Below are positions 1 through 5,006 of a stretch of DNA of 5,006 bases, one piece after another. The notes beneath the pieces were generated by a model, which saw only the letters and a list, made by a program, of their open reading frames with translations, was not told the origin of the DNA and ran no database searches. The stretch's first letter is position 1; the number at the start of each line of letters is the position of its first letter. The translations under genes and the position numbers were made by a program. This stretch comes from an uncultured Clostridia bacterium. Its GTDB lineage: Bacteria; Bacillota; Clostridia; Christensenellales; CAG-917. The DNA lies in the NCBI GenBank assembly GCA_946056785.1, contig CAMGKS010000099.1, positions 1 through 5,006 on the forward strand, in the 5' to 3' direction.

Positions 1-14
1 AATAACAAACGGTT

Positions 15-1979
15 TTAAAATTTTGAAACGTTTTTTATTTCGTCTAAATAGCGGCTTTCAAGTTGCTCTAACAACTCTTTTCTTCCTATTTTTTCAATAA
101 GTTCACAAGCAATTTTATTCGAAAACGTTAAGATTTCGTCGTCAACGTACATTGAAAATCGGTTTTTCACCCTACCGCTCTGTCTAATTCCCAAATAGTC
201 GCCACCACCCCGCATGTTATAATCATATTCTGCAAGTTTAAATCCGTCGGTTTCCGTTTGAACGGTTTTGAGTCGTTTTATTCCTTCTTCGTTTGTTTCG
301 GAATTTACGCACAAATAACATTCGGCAGGAGTGCCGTCTCTGCCCACTCTGCCTCTTAACTGATGCAAAGCGGCAATACCGAAATTATCCGCATTCAGAA
401 TTGCCATAATAGAAGCGGTCGGGGCGTCTATTCCTACTTCGATAACCGAAGTGGCAAAAATTACGGCAGATTTTTTTTCGACAAACCTTTTAATCGCTTC
501 AATTTTATTTTGCGGTGAAATCTGACCATACAAAACCTCAAAGCCCACGTCTGAAAACTTGTTAAAAAGTTTCTTGACAATTCTTTCAACCGAATAAATT
601 TCTTCGCCGACGGCGTCATAAACTTTTGGACAAACTATAAAAGCCTGCCTTCCTTTTATGCATTCGGAATGAATATAATCAAACATTGCTTCGATTTTAT
701 TTTCTAAAACTATTGCCGTTTTGACGTTTGAATTAAAACGTTTATCGATTTTGCTAACGGATATTTCATCGTTTAATGCTAAATGAACGGTACGCGGAAT
801 AGGAGTTGCACTCATTGTCAAAACGTCGATATACGGATTTTTTAATGCAAATCTATCTTTTTGAGCTACCCCGAACCGTTGTTGCTCGTCAATTACGACA
901 AAAGATAACCGATCGCATACAAAAGCTTCGTTAAGCAAACTGTGCGTTCCGAAAAGCACGGGAATTTTGCCGGATTTAAAGTCTTTTGCAATCGATTCTC
1001 TTTCTTTCTTTTGCGTTTCTCCGCAAATCAATCTACAATCGATATCGAAAATTGCTTTAAATTTTTCATAATGCTGTCTTGCAAGTAACGTTGTCGGTGC
1101 AATCATCATTGCCGAATAGGAAGAATCAACGCAAAATTTTATGGCGGAAAAAGCTACCGCGGTTTTACCGCTTCCCACGTCGCCAATCAAAATTCTGTTC
1201 ATAGGAGAAAGCGATTTCATATCCGAAACGATTTCGTCAATCGCAAGTTTCTGGCTGTCTGTCAACTCAAAAGAATAATCGGCAAATAATTCGGTAGCCG
1301 TATATTTTTGCGGTTTGATTTTTTCTTCTTTCAACAATTTAAACGACAATATTTCTTTTACGCATTCTTCAATGGCGATTCTTTTTACGGCAGTTAAGGC
1401 TTCATCTACGTTTACGGGAAAATGCGCCGCATAAATAGCCGAAAAAATCGGACTAAGTACGCTATCGGTAAATGACGTTACGGAAAAATTTTTGAATATT
1501 TCTATAATTATATTTCTGAAAACAGACTGAGAAATTTTGCCTTTAAGCGGATATAGCGGAAGAATTCCTTTTAATTTTTTAACGTTATCGGCTGGTTCGA
1601 ATTCAGGATTTATCATCATTCTGCCATACACGCTGTTTAAAGCAATTTTACCGTAAAACATAAAGCTGACGCCTATTGCAAATTTATCTTTAAGATAAGG
1701 TTGATTGAAAAAATAGACGTTCAATATATTGCCGTCGTCGCTAACTTTCAATTTGAAATTTTTTGTCTTAAAATTGTAGTCGCTTATCGCAACGACTTCC
1801 GCTTTGAACAAACAAAAATCTCCCACCCTCGTATTTTTCAACGAAACGGGAGATTCAAAATCTACGTAATCGGAAGGTAGCGTAAATGCTAAATCGGCGA
1901 CATTATAAATTCCGATTTCATTTAATTTTAAAGCCGTTTTCTGACCTATGCCTTTAACGTCCAACAAATTTTGCATCAT
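15..1979 (-). CDS. recG: ATP-dependent DNA helicase RecG
   Basis: RecG is a superfamily 2 double-stranded DNA translocase that remodels stalled replication forks and branched recombination intermediates in the cytoplasm. The 654-residue protein shows the family layout. A helix-hairpin-helix-like start (about 5-40, VKGIGQKTALKLNEIGIYNV) leads into an OB-fold wedge (about 50-150, with FNQPYLKD at 91-98). The motor follows: Walker A GDVGSGKT (266-273), DEQQRFG (364-370), SATPIPRT (390-397), ATSVIEVGIDAP (509-520) and HQLRGRVGRDG (539-549). A TRG-type translocation motif RGGGDYLGIRQSG lies at 590-602. The length is slightly below the usual 680-695, but no domain is missing. Two ATGs abut (1979 and 1976); the first overlaps the fakA stop by 4 bp. 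No Shine-Dalgarno site precedes them, which suggests translational coupling to fakA. DEQQ replaces the more usual DEQH. The stop is 14 bp from the window edge, so no terminator can be judged. The identification is secure. Confidence 0.98.
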   Translation of the reverse strand: MMQNLLDVKGIGQKTALKLNEIGIYNVADLAFTLPSDYVDFESPVSLKNTRVGDFCLFKAEVVAISDYNFKTKNFKLKVSDDGNILNVYFFNQPYLKDKFAIGVSFMFYGKIALNSVYGRMMINPEFEPADNVKKLKGILPLYPLKGKISQSVFRNIIIEIFKNFSVTSFTDSVLSPIFSAIYAAHFPVNVDEALTAVKRIAIEECVKEILSFKLLKEEKIKPQKYTATELFADYSFELTDSQKLAIDEIVSDMKSLSPMNRILIGDVGSGKTAVAFSAIKFCVDSSYSAMMIAPTTLLARQHYEKFKAIFDIDCRLICGETQKKERESIAKDFKSGKIPVLFGTHSLLNEAFVCDRLSFVVIDEQQRFGVAQKDRFALKNPYIDVLTMSATPIPRTVHLALNDEISVSKIDKRFNSNVKTAIVLENKIEAMFDYIHSECIKGRQAFIVCPKVYDAVGEEIYSVERIVKKLFNKFSDVGFEVLYGQISPQNKIEAIKRFVEKKSAVIFATSVIEVGIDAPTASIMAILNADNFGIAALHQLRGRVGRDGTPAECYLCVNSETNEEGIKRLKTVQTETDGFKLAEYDYNMRGGGDYLGIRQSGRVKNRFSMYVDDEILTFSNKIACELIEKIGRKELLEQLESRYLDEIKNVSKF

Positions 1980-3622
1980 TCAAGAGAAATCATATAATAA
2001 TAATGCGGTTGTCCGCCAAAATATGCGGCAAACTCGATATCCGGAAATTTTTCTTGCAAATTGCTTAAAAGTTCATTGGCGTCGTCTTCGTTTACGTCTT
2101 CGCCGTAATACAACGTCACCATTTCGGTCGTATCCGATTTTGAAGCGTTGATTGTATCGGCAACAACGTCACAAATATTGCTGCCGCATGCTTTAACGTT
2201 TTTTCCGCAAATTCCGATTATATCGCCGTCTTTAATCGAAAAACCGTTCATTCTCGTATTACGTACGGCATGCGTTACTTCAGCAGTCTTTACGTTCTTT
2301 ATGGCTTCAAGCATATTTTTTTCGTTATCTGCTACCGAAGCATTAGGATCAAAAGCAAACATTGCCGAAAAGCCTTCCGGCACAAACTTTGTAGGAATAA
2401 CGCTTACGGTTATATCGGCAAGTTCTTTAGCTTGTCCCGCCGCAAGAATAATATTGCTGTTATTAGGCAAAACAAAAACGTGCTTTGCGTTGACTGAATT
2501 TATAGCATTGAGAATGTCGTAAACGCTCGGGTTCATAGTCTGACCGCCCTCGACGATAAGGTCGCAACCGATATCTTTGAAGATGTCGGCAAGTCCTTTA
2601 CCGGCACAAATGGCAACGACTCCGATTTCTTTTTGTTCTTTCGGTTTTTCAGCCTCACGAGCCGCAACGATTTTACGATGCTGTTGAAGCATATTTTCGA
2701 TTTTAAGGCTGTCAAGCTCTCCGAGTTTTAAAGCGTATTTCAACGCCTTATCAGGAGTGTTTGTATGAACGTGAACTTTTATGAGCTCAAGGTCGCCGAT
2801 AACAAGCACACAATCGCCGATTTGCATAAGCGAATCTCTTAAAACGTCGATATCGGAAAGCGTTGTTTTACTGTTGATGTTTGTTATGAAATATTCCGTA
2901 CAATACGCATAAGTAATGTTTTCATAGTCGTTATCGAAAAAATCGTCGCTGACTGTCTGAACAGCTTGAGGATTTCCGTCAGGAATAGATTCTGCCGTAA
3001 TTTCCACGCCGGTTAATGCATTCAAAAAACCGTAAAAAATCGTAAGCAAACCTTTTCCGCCTGCATCGACAACGCCTGCTTTTTTCAATACGGGCAACAT
3101 ATCCGGAGTCTTTCCCAAAATATCTTCACCCGACGCAATAATCTGATTTAAAAAATCTTCGATTTCAAGATTCTTATTCTTTTTGGTTATAGCAATAGCA
3201 GTTTCAGCCATAACTCGAATAACGGTTAAAATTGTACCTTCCTTAGGTTTCGAAACGGCGCCGTAAGCAATTTCCGTGCCCTCTCTCAAACTTTCGGCAA
3301 AATCTCTCGCCGTCATTTCGTCTTTATCTTTAAGCGCAACCGCAAACCCTTTCATTATCTGAGAAGTTATAACGCCTGAATTTCCTCTGGCTCCTCTTAA
3401 CGCTCCTTTTGAAAACGCCAAAGCAAGTTCGGAAAGAGATTCGGATTCACACTCGTTAATGCCTCTCAAAGCGGAATTGATTGTAAGCGACATGTTTGTC
3501 CCGGTATCACCGTCGGGAACAGGGAAAACGTTCAATTCGTCAATTTTTGCACGATTTATATCAAGGGATTTCGTACCGCCCTCGACCATATTCTTAAAGT
3601 CTAAGCTCTTTATACTTTGCAT
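1976..3622 (-). CDS. fakA: Fatty acid kinase catalytic subunit FakA (YloV/DAK2-domain protein)
   Basis: FakA phosphorylates fatty acids held by a FakB (DegV-family) carrier. The acyl-phosphate product feeds phospholipid synthesis through PlsY/PlsX. The 548-residue product matches the usual length of about 550. The N-terminal DhaL/DAK2-like kinase domain (about 1-205) carries the Mg-nucleotide motif NVFPVPDGDTGTNM (31-44, Asp37 and Asp39), GARGNSGVITSQ (77-88) and VVDAGGKGL (184-192). The middle domain keeps Cys241, His284 and His286 (CTEYF, VHVHTN), which correspond to the zinc-site residues reported for Staphylococcus aureus FakA. The C-terminal DegV-like domain (about 333-548) has EGGQTMNPS and LPNNSNI. 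I chose the ATG at 3622 because AAAGGA lies 7 nt upstream. A longer in-frame ATG at 3673 would add 17 unfamily-like residues and run into the preceding gene. The gene lies 17 bp after the asp23-like gene and overlaps recG. No fakB is visible here; FakB genes are often elsewhere. Confidence 0.96.
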   Translation of the reverse strand: MQSIKSLDFKNMVEGGTKSLDINRAKIDELNVFPVPDGDTGTNMSLTINSALRGINECESESLSELALAFSKGALRGARGNSGVITSQIMKGFAVALKDKDEMTARDFAESLREGTEIAYGAVSKPKEGTILTVIRVMAETAIAITKKNKNLEIEDFLNQIIASGEDILGKTPDMLPVLKKAGVVDAGGKGLLTIFYGFLNALTGVEITAESIPDGNPQAVQTVSDDFFDNDYENITYAYCTEYFITNINSKTTLSDIDVLRDSLMQIGDCVLVIGDLELIKVHVHTNTPDKALKYALKLGELDSLKIENMLQQHRKIVAAREAEKPKEQKEIGVVAICAGKGLADIFKDIGCDLIVEGGQTMNPSVYDILNAINSVNAKHVFVLPNNSNIILAAGQAKELADITVSVIPTKFVPEGFSAMFAFDPNASVADNEKNMLEAIKNVKTAEVTHAVRNTRMNGFSIKDGDIIGICGKNVKACGSNICDVVADTINASKSDTTEMVTLYYGEDVNEDDANELLSNLQEKFPDIEFAAYFGGQPHYYYMISLE

Positions 3623-3629
3623 TTTTGTA

Positions 3630-3635
3630 TCCTTT
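3630..3635 (-). promoter_or_regulatory. Ribosome binding site of fakA
   Basis: On the minus strand AAAGGA sits 7 nt before the ATG at 3622. It fixes the fakA start there rather than at the in-frame ATG at 3673, which lies inside the end of the preceding gene. The site is in the 17-bp gap between the two genes. Confidence 0.8.
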
Positions 3636-3639
3636 AAAT

Positions 3640-3990
3640 TTAAACTCTTATGCCGACCACGTTCACGTTGCAATGCTTAACCCGCATGCCTGTAAAAGTT
3701 TCAGCGGTATAAATCATACATTCCTTAATCGAATCTTTAACCGCCTCGATATTTACGCCAAGTTTCAATATAACAAAAACCTCAATAAACATCAAATTGT
3801 CAACCGTAGCGATTTTAATCCCTTTACCGTACTGAACTCTGCCCCAAATCCTGTTGAGATTGTCAGACAAGCGACGTGAAACCAATTCAACGACGCCATA
3901 ACATTCAGCAGCGGCTTTTGAACAAACCGTAGCGACTGCATCATCTGTTATTGAGATTGTCCCATATTTATTTGACGTTTTAAGTGACAT
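3640..3990 (-). CDS. Asp23/Gls24 family envelope stress response protein (YloU-like)
   Basis: This 116-residue protein belongs to the Asp23/Gls24 (DUF322) family. It starts with the family's typical GTISITDDAVATVCSKAAAE (10-29) followed by CYGVVELV (30-37). The middle has YGKGIKIATVDNLMFIEVFVILKLGVNI (54-81), and the end has VNVVGIRV (109-116), matching the usual V-x-V-x-G-I/V ending. There is no signal peptide or membrane segment, so it is probably cytoplasmic or peripherally membrane-associated. Its biochemical role is not established; family members are linked to alkaline shock and cell-envelope stress. I chose the ATG at 3990, which has AAAGG 7 nt upstream. Reading back to a TTG at 4038 would put the start codon inside the predicted -35 box and add 16 unconserved residues. 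It is the first gene of the operon with fakA and recG, and this pairing with fakA is common in Firmicutes. Confidence 0.93.
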   Translation of the reverse strand: MSLKTSNKYGTISITDDAVATVCSKAAAECYGVVELVSRRLSDNLNRIWGRVQYGKGIKIATVDNLMFIEVFVILKLGVNIEAVKDSIKECMIYTAETFTGMRVKHCNVNVVGIRV

Positions 3991-3997
3991 AAGTTTA

Positions 3998-4002
3998 CCT
4001 TT
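3998..4002 (-). promoter_or_regulatory. Ribosome binding site of the asp23-like gene
   Basis: AAAGG on the minus strand lies 7 nt before the ATG at 3990 and supports that start. It falls almost at the predicted 5' end of the transcript (about 4003), so the leader would be only some 13 nt. Confidence 0.75.
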
Positions 4003-4009
4003 CAAACTG

Positions 4010-4038
4010 ATTTTACAATATATTACAACTTTTTGCAA
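4010..4038 (-). promoter_or_regulatory. Predicted sigma-A type promoter of the asp23-fakA-recG operon
   Basis: On the minus strand TTGCAA (4033-4038) and TAAAAT (4010-4015) are separated by exactly 17 bp. Each differs from the housekeeping consensus at one position (TTGACA, TATAAT). Transcription would start near 4003, just upstream of the ribosome binding site. This is inferred from sequence only; the AT-rich context makes other hexamer pairs possible. Confidence 0.6.
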
Positions 4039-4066
4039 CCAATTAAATGATTTTACCTAAATATGC

Positions 4067-4095
4067 TTGCTAAAAATTTTGTTTAGTGATAAAAT
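4067..4095 (+). promoter_or_regulatory. Predicted extended -10 promoter of rpmB
   Basis: TTGCTA (4067-4072) and TAAAAT (4090-4095) are 17 bp apart. TGA directly before the -10 box (4087-4089) makes an extended -10 element, which would compensate for the imperfect -35. The predicted start near 4102 gives a leader of about 29 nt that holds only the ribosome binding site, with no room for a riboswitch or an L28 leader structure. It is divergent from the operon promoter, with the two -35 boxes 28 bp apart. Confidence 0.65.
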
Positions 4096-4116
4096 CAACA
4101 ATGTTCAAGAGAGTTT

Positions 4117-4122
4117 AGGAGG
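4117..4122 (+). promoter_or_regulatory. Ribosome binding site of rpmB
   Basis: AGGAGG lies 8 nt before the ATG at 4131. It is a full-strength Shine-Dalgarno site at near-ideal spacing, as expected for a highly expressed ribosomal protein gene. Confidence 0.9.
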
Positions 4123-4130
4123 ATATATAT

Positions 4131-4322
4131 ATGTCAAAAGTATGTTCTGTTTGTGGCAAAGGAAGAATGAGCGGCAACTTAGTTAGCCATAGCCATCGTA
4201 AAACAAGACGTAGCTGGGCGCCAAACGTACAAAAAGTGAAGGTTGTCACAGATAACGGCGGTGTTGAAGCACAATACGTTTGTACTCGTTGTTTAAGAAG
4301 CGGAAAAGTTAACCGTGCTTAA
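4131..4322 (+). CDS. rpmB: 50S ribosomal protein L28 (bL28), zinc-ribbon form
   Basis: L28 is a small basic protein of the large ribosomal subunit. The 63-residue product has the family pattern: a Cys-rich start followed by GNLVSHSHRKTRRSWAPNVQ (15-34) and a basic end (CLRSGKVNRA). Two CxxC pairs, Cys5/Cys8 (CSVC) and Cys51/Cys54 (CTRC), can bind one zinc ion, so this is the C+ form. Some bacteria also keep a cysteine-free paralogue that replaces it when zinc is scarce; none is in this window. The length is normal for Firmicutes L28 (about 62). It has its own promoter, a strong AGGAGG site and an intrinsic terminator 16 bp after the stop, so it appears to be a monocistronic unit. Its divergent placement next to the asp23-fakA operon matches the arrangement I recall for Bacillus subtilis. 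Confidence 0.98.
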   Translation: MSKVCSVCGKGRMSGNLVSHSHRKTRRSWAPNVQKVKVVTDNGGVEAQYVCTRCLRSGKVNRA

Positions 4323-4338
4323 TTATCGATACTAAATT

Positions 4339-4366
4339 TGAGCGACAAAGTCGCTCATTTTTTTTT
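4339..4366 (+). terminator. Intrinsic terminator of rpmB
   Basis: TGAGCGAC (4339-4346) and GTCGCTCA (4350-4357) form a perfect 8-bp stem closed by an AAA loop. A run of nine T (4358-4366) follows directly. On the opposite strand the hairpin is followed only by AAATTTAGT, so it should act in one direction, for rpmB. Confidence 0.95.
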
Positions 4367-4630
4367 GCCGAAAATTTTCTTGCGTTTAACAACTTACAAT
4401 TTTAATTTCGCTTTATCTTATTTTTTTTACCCTCCGTTTTCGTTCCGTTAATTTTTTATTTACTAATTTCTACTACTCGCTTTCGATTTTTCTCAATCTA
4501 AATTTATATTTACCCTTACGGTTTTACTTCCGTTGAAATTTTATTTAATATTTTTTGCCATCCCTTCAATTTCGGTTTTAGCATACCGTTTGTTTTTTTA
4601 GCCTACAATTTTGTTTTATGCTGAAATCAC

Positions 4631-4680
4631 GTTTTAGTACGCATATTATCAAACGATTTTACAGTTGTTTAAACTAAAAC
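4631..4680. repeat. 8-bp inverted repeat with 34-bp spacer
   Basis: GTTTTAGT (4631-4638) and ACTAAAAC (4673-4680) are perfect reverse complements. The spacer contains the palindrome GTTTAAAC (4667-4674), which overlaps the right arm by two bases. In AT-rich DNA such an arrangement can occur by chance, and the loop is long for an RNA hairpin. The role is unknown. Confidence 0.45.
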
Positions 4681-4702
4681 AAAAAAATTTTAACGCAATT
4701 GA

Positions 4703-4756
4703 TTTTTGATTGTTTCAACTTTTTTTTGATTGTTTCAAGGTTTTTAATTGTTTCAA
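4703..4756. repeat. Three-copy 16-bp direct repeat
   Basis: TTTTTGATTGTTTCAA occurs exactly at 4703-4718 and 4723-4738, and again with one change (G to A at position 6) at 4741-4756. Start-to-start distances are 20 and 18 bp, close to two helical turns. Each unit contains the small dyad TTG-TTT-CAA, and the first two also have TTGA-N5-TCAA. The array ends about 240 bp before the gene at the right edge. It could be a cluster of protein-binding sites or a product of slipped replication in AT-rich DNA. Confidence 0.75.
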
Positions 4757-4970
4757 CGTTTATTTACTTATTTATAGTGATTTTCAATTTTCACAGTATC
4801 GTATTGGAATAAACCGAAATTTAATAATTTCAATTATATCGGTCTTAGCAGTCGCAATATTACACATATCTTATTGCCATTTATTAATCTAATTATCCTA
4901 TAAATATTAATCATGCAAAAACAAATTTGACATTTTATTACAAATTATGCACTTTTCAAAAGGGACGACA

Positions 4971-4976
4971 TATAAT
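4971..4976 (+). promoter_or_regulatory. Possible -10 element for the right-edge gene
   Basis: A perfect TATAAT lies 18 bp before the ATG at 4995. No good -35 is found at 16-18 bp spacing (the 17-bp position reads TGCACT). The perfect TTGACA at 4927-4932 is 38 bp away and too far to pair with it. The start point would fall near 4983, at the ribosome binding site. An alternative sigma factor is possible, because the same bases fit a CATAnnnTA pattern (4969-4977). Confidence 0.4.
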
Positions 4977-4982
4977 AAATTG

Positions 4983-4990
4983 AAAGGAGG
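4983..4990 (+). promoter_or_regulatory. Ribosome binding site of the right-edge gene
   Basis: AAAGGAGG matches the anti-Shine-Dalgarno sequence over its full length and lies 4 nt before the ATG at 4995. The spacing is short, but the strength of the match makes this a credible gene start. No better start codon lies within the remaining bases. Confidence 0.75.
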
Positions 4991-4994
4991 CAAT

Positions 4995-5006
4995 ATGAAA
5001 TTTATC
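4995..5006 (+). CDS. Start of an unidentified gene, cut by the window edge
   Basis: Only four codons are visible: ATG AAA TTT ATC, giving MKFI. The strong Shine-Dalgarno site just upstream makes this a likely gene start. Nothing can be said about the product: a Lys after Met followed by hydrophobic residues would suit a signal peptide or many cytoplasmic proteins. It is transcribed in the same direction as rpmB but is separated from it by a terminator and over 600 bp, so it should be a separate unit. Confidence 0.65.

Larger units (their letters stand above)
4367..4926. other. Long AT-rich intergenic region without a convincing gene
   Basis: No reading frame here has both a plausible start signal and protein-like sequence. 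Hand counts give 22-28% G+C on three sampled 60-base lines (4441, 4501, 4681), against about 42% on one fakA line (3301). The first part is biased: positions 4381-4500 contain 63 T, 25 C, 24 A and 8 G, so the plus strand is pyrimidine-rich. Within it, TTCCGTT followed by an AT tract ending TTTTATTTA or TTTTTATTTA recurs at 4443-4462 and 4528-4547 (17 of 20 positions alike). Later come an 8-bp inverted repeat and a triple direct repeat, listed separately. GAAATT/AATTTC at 4816-4831 could form a weak AT hairpin. The region may be upstream control DNA for the gene at the right edge or decayed sequence. Confidence 0.7.

Noticed and set aside
1948..2151. 67-codon plus-strand frame across the recG-fakA junction
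   Set aside because: Antisense to two clear genes, with no start signal and an Arg-rich low-information sequence.
2148..2522. 124-codon plus-strand frame
   Set aside because: It lies wholly antisense to the well-supported fakA, opens with TTG without a binding site, and resembles no family I know; it is a shadow of fakA codons.
2533..2715. 60-codon minus-strand frame inside fakA
   Set aside because: Out of frame with fakA and contained in it; the fakA frame here carries family-conserved sequence.
3623..3673. 17-residue N-terminal extension of FakA
   Set aside because: It overlaps the end of the asp23-like gene, while the ATG at 3622 has AAAGGA 7 nt upstream and gives the usual family length.
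3459..3879. Two overlapping plus-strand frames (3459-3680 and 3625-3879)
   Set aside because: Both are antisense to the asp23-like gene and fakA, and neither has a Shine-Dalgarno site.
3991..4038. 16-residue N-terminal extension of the asp23-like protein from a TTG start
   Set aside because: The TTG is part of the predicted -35 box, the extension is not family-like, and the ATG at 3990 has a well-placed AAAGG.
4703..4756. CRISPR array
   Set aside because: The units are only 16 bp and the gaps 2-4 bp, with no spacer-sized unique sequence and no cas genes nearby.
4710..4892. 60-codon plus-strand frame with a hydrophobic, membrane-like C-terminal half
   Set aside because: It starts at a TTG inside the direct repeat array and has no ribosome binding site. 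Its Phe/Ile/Leu richness follows from T-rich DNA rather than from selection on a protein.

Overview
The window looks like ordinary chromosomal core DNA from a low-GC Bacillota (Firmicutes) bacterium, probably of the Clostridia type. The gene order is the main evidence: rpmB lies divergent from an asp23-like gene (yloU type), fakA (yloV) and recG. As I recall it, Bacillus subtilis has the same neighbourhood, except that sdaAB and sdaAA sit between yloV and recG there. Strong Shine-Dalgarno sites, a zinc-ribbon L28 and very AT-rich intergenic DNA fit this. The exact lineage cannot be set from the sequence alone.

Layout. Positions 15-3990 hold a three-gene minus-strand operon transcribed right to left: an Asp23/Gls24 family protein (3640-3990), the fatty acid kinase FakA (1976-3622) and the DNA helicase RecG (15-1979). 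The first two genes are 17 bp apart, and fakA overlaps recG by 4 bp. A 140-bp divergent region (3991-4130) carries one plausible promoter for this operon and one for rpmB, each with a 17-bp spacer. rpmB (4131-4322) is a single-gene unit closed by a clear intrinsic terminator (4339-4366).

From about 4367 to 4926 there is no convincing gene. This AT-rich stretch is pyrimidine-biased on the plus strand in its first part, and contains an 8-bp inverted repeat and a three-copy short direct repeat (4703-4756). At the right edge a TATAAT box and a strong AAAGGAGG site precede the first four codons of a gene that runs off the window.

The genes are housekeeping: L28 for the ribosome, FakA for using exogenous fatty acids in phospholipid synthesis, RecG for fork rescue and recombination, and an Asp23 protein of uncertain envelope-related role. 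I found no CRISPR array, mobile element, tRNA, rRNA or evident new system. The most unexplained DNA is the 0.6-kb intergenic region on the right.
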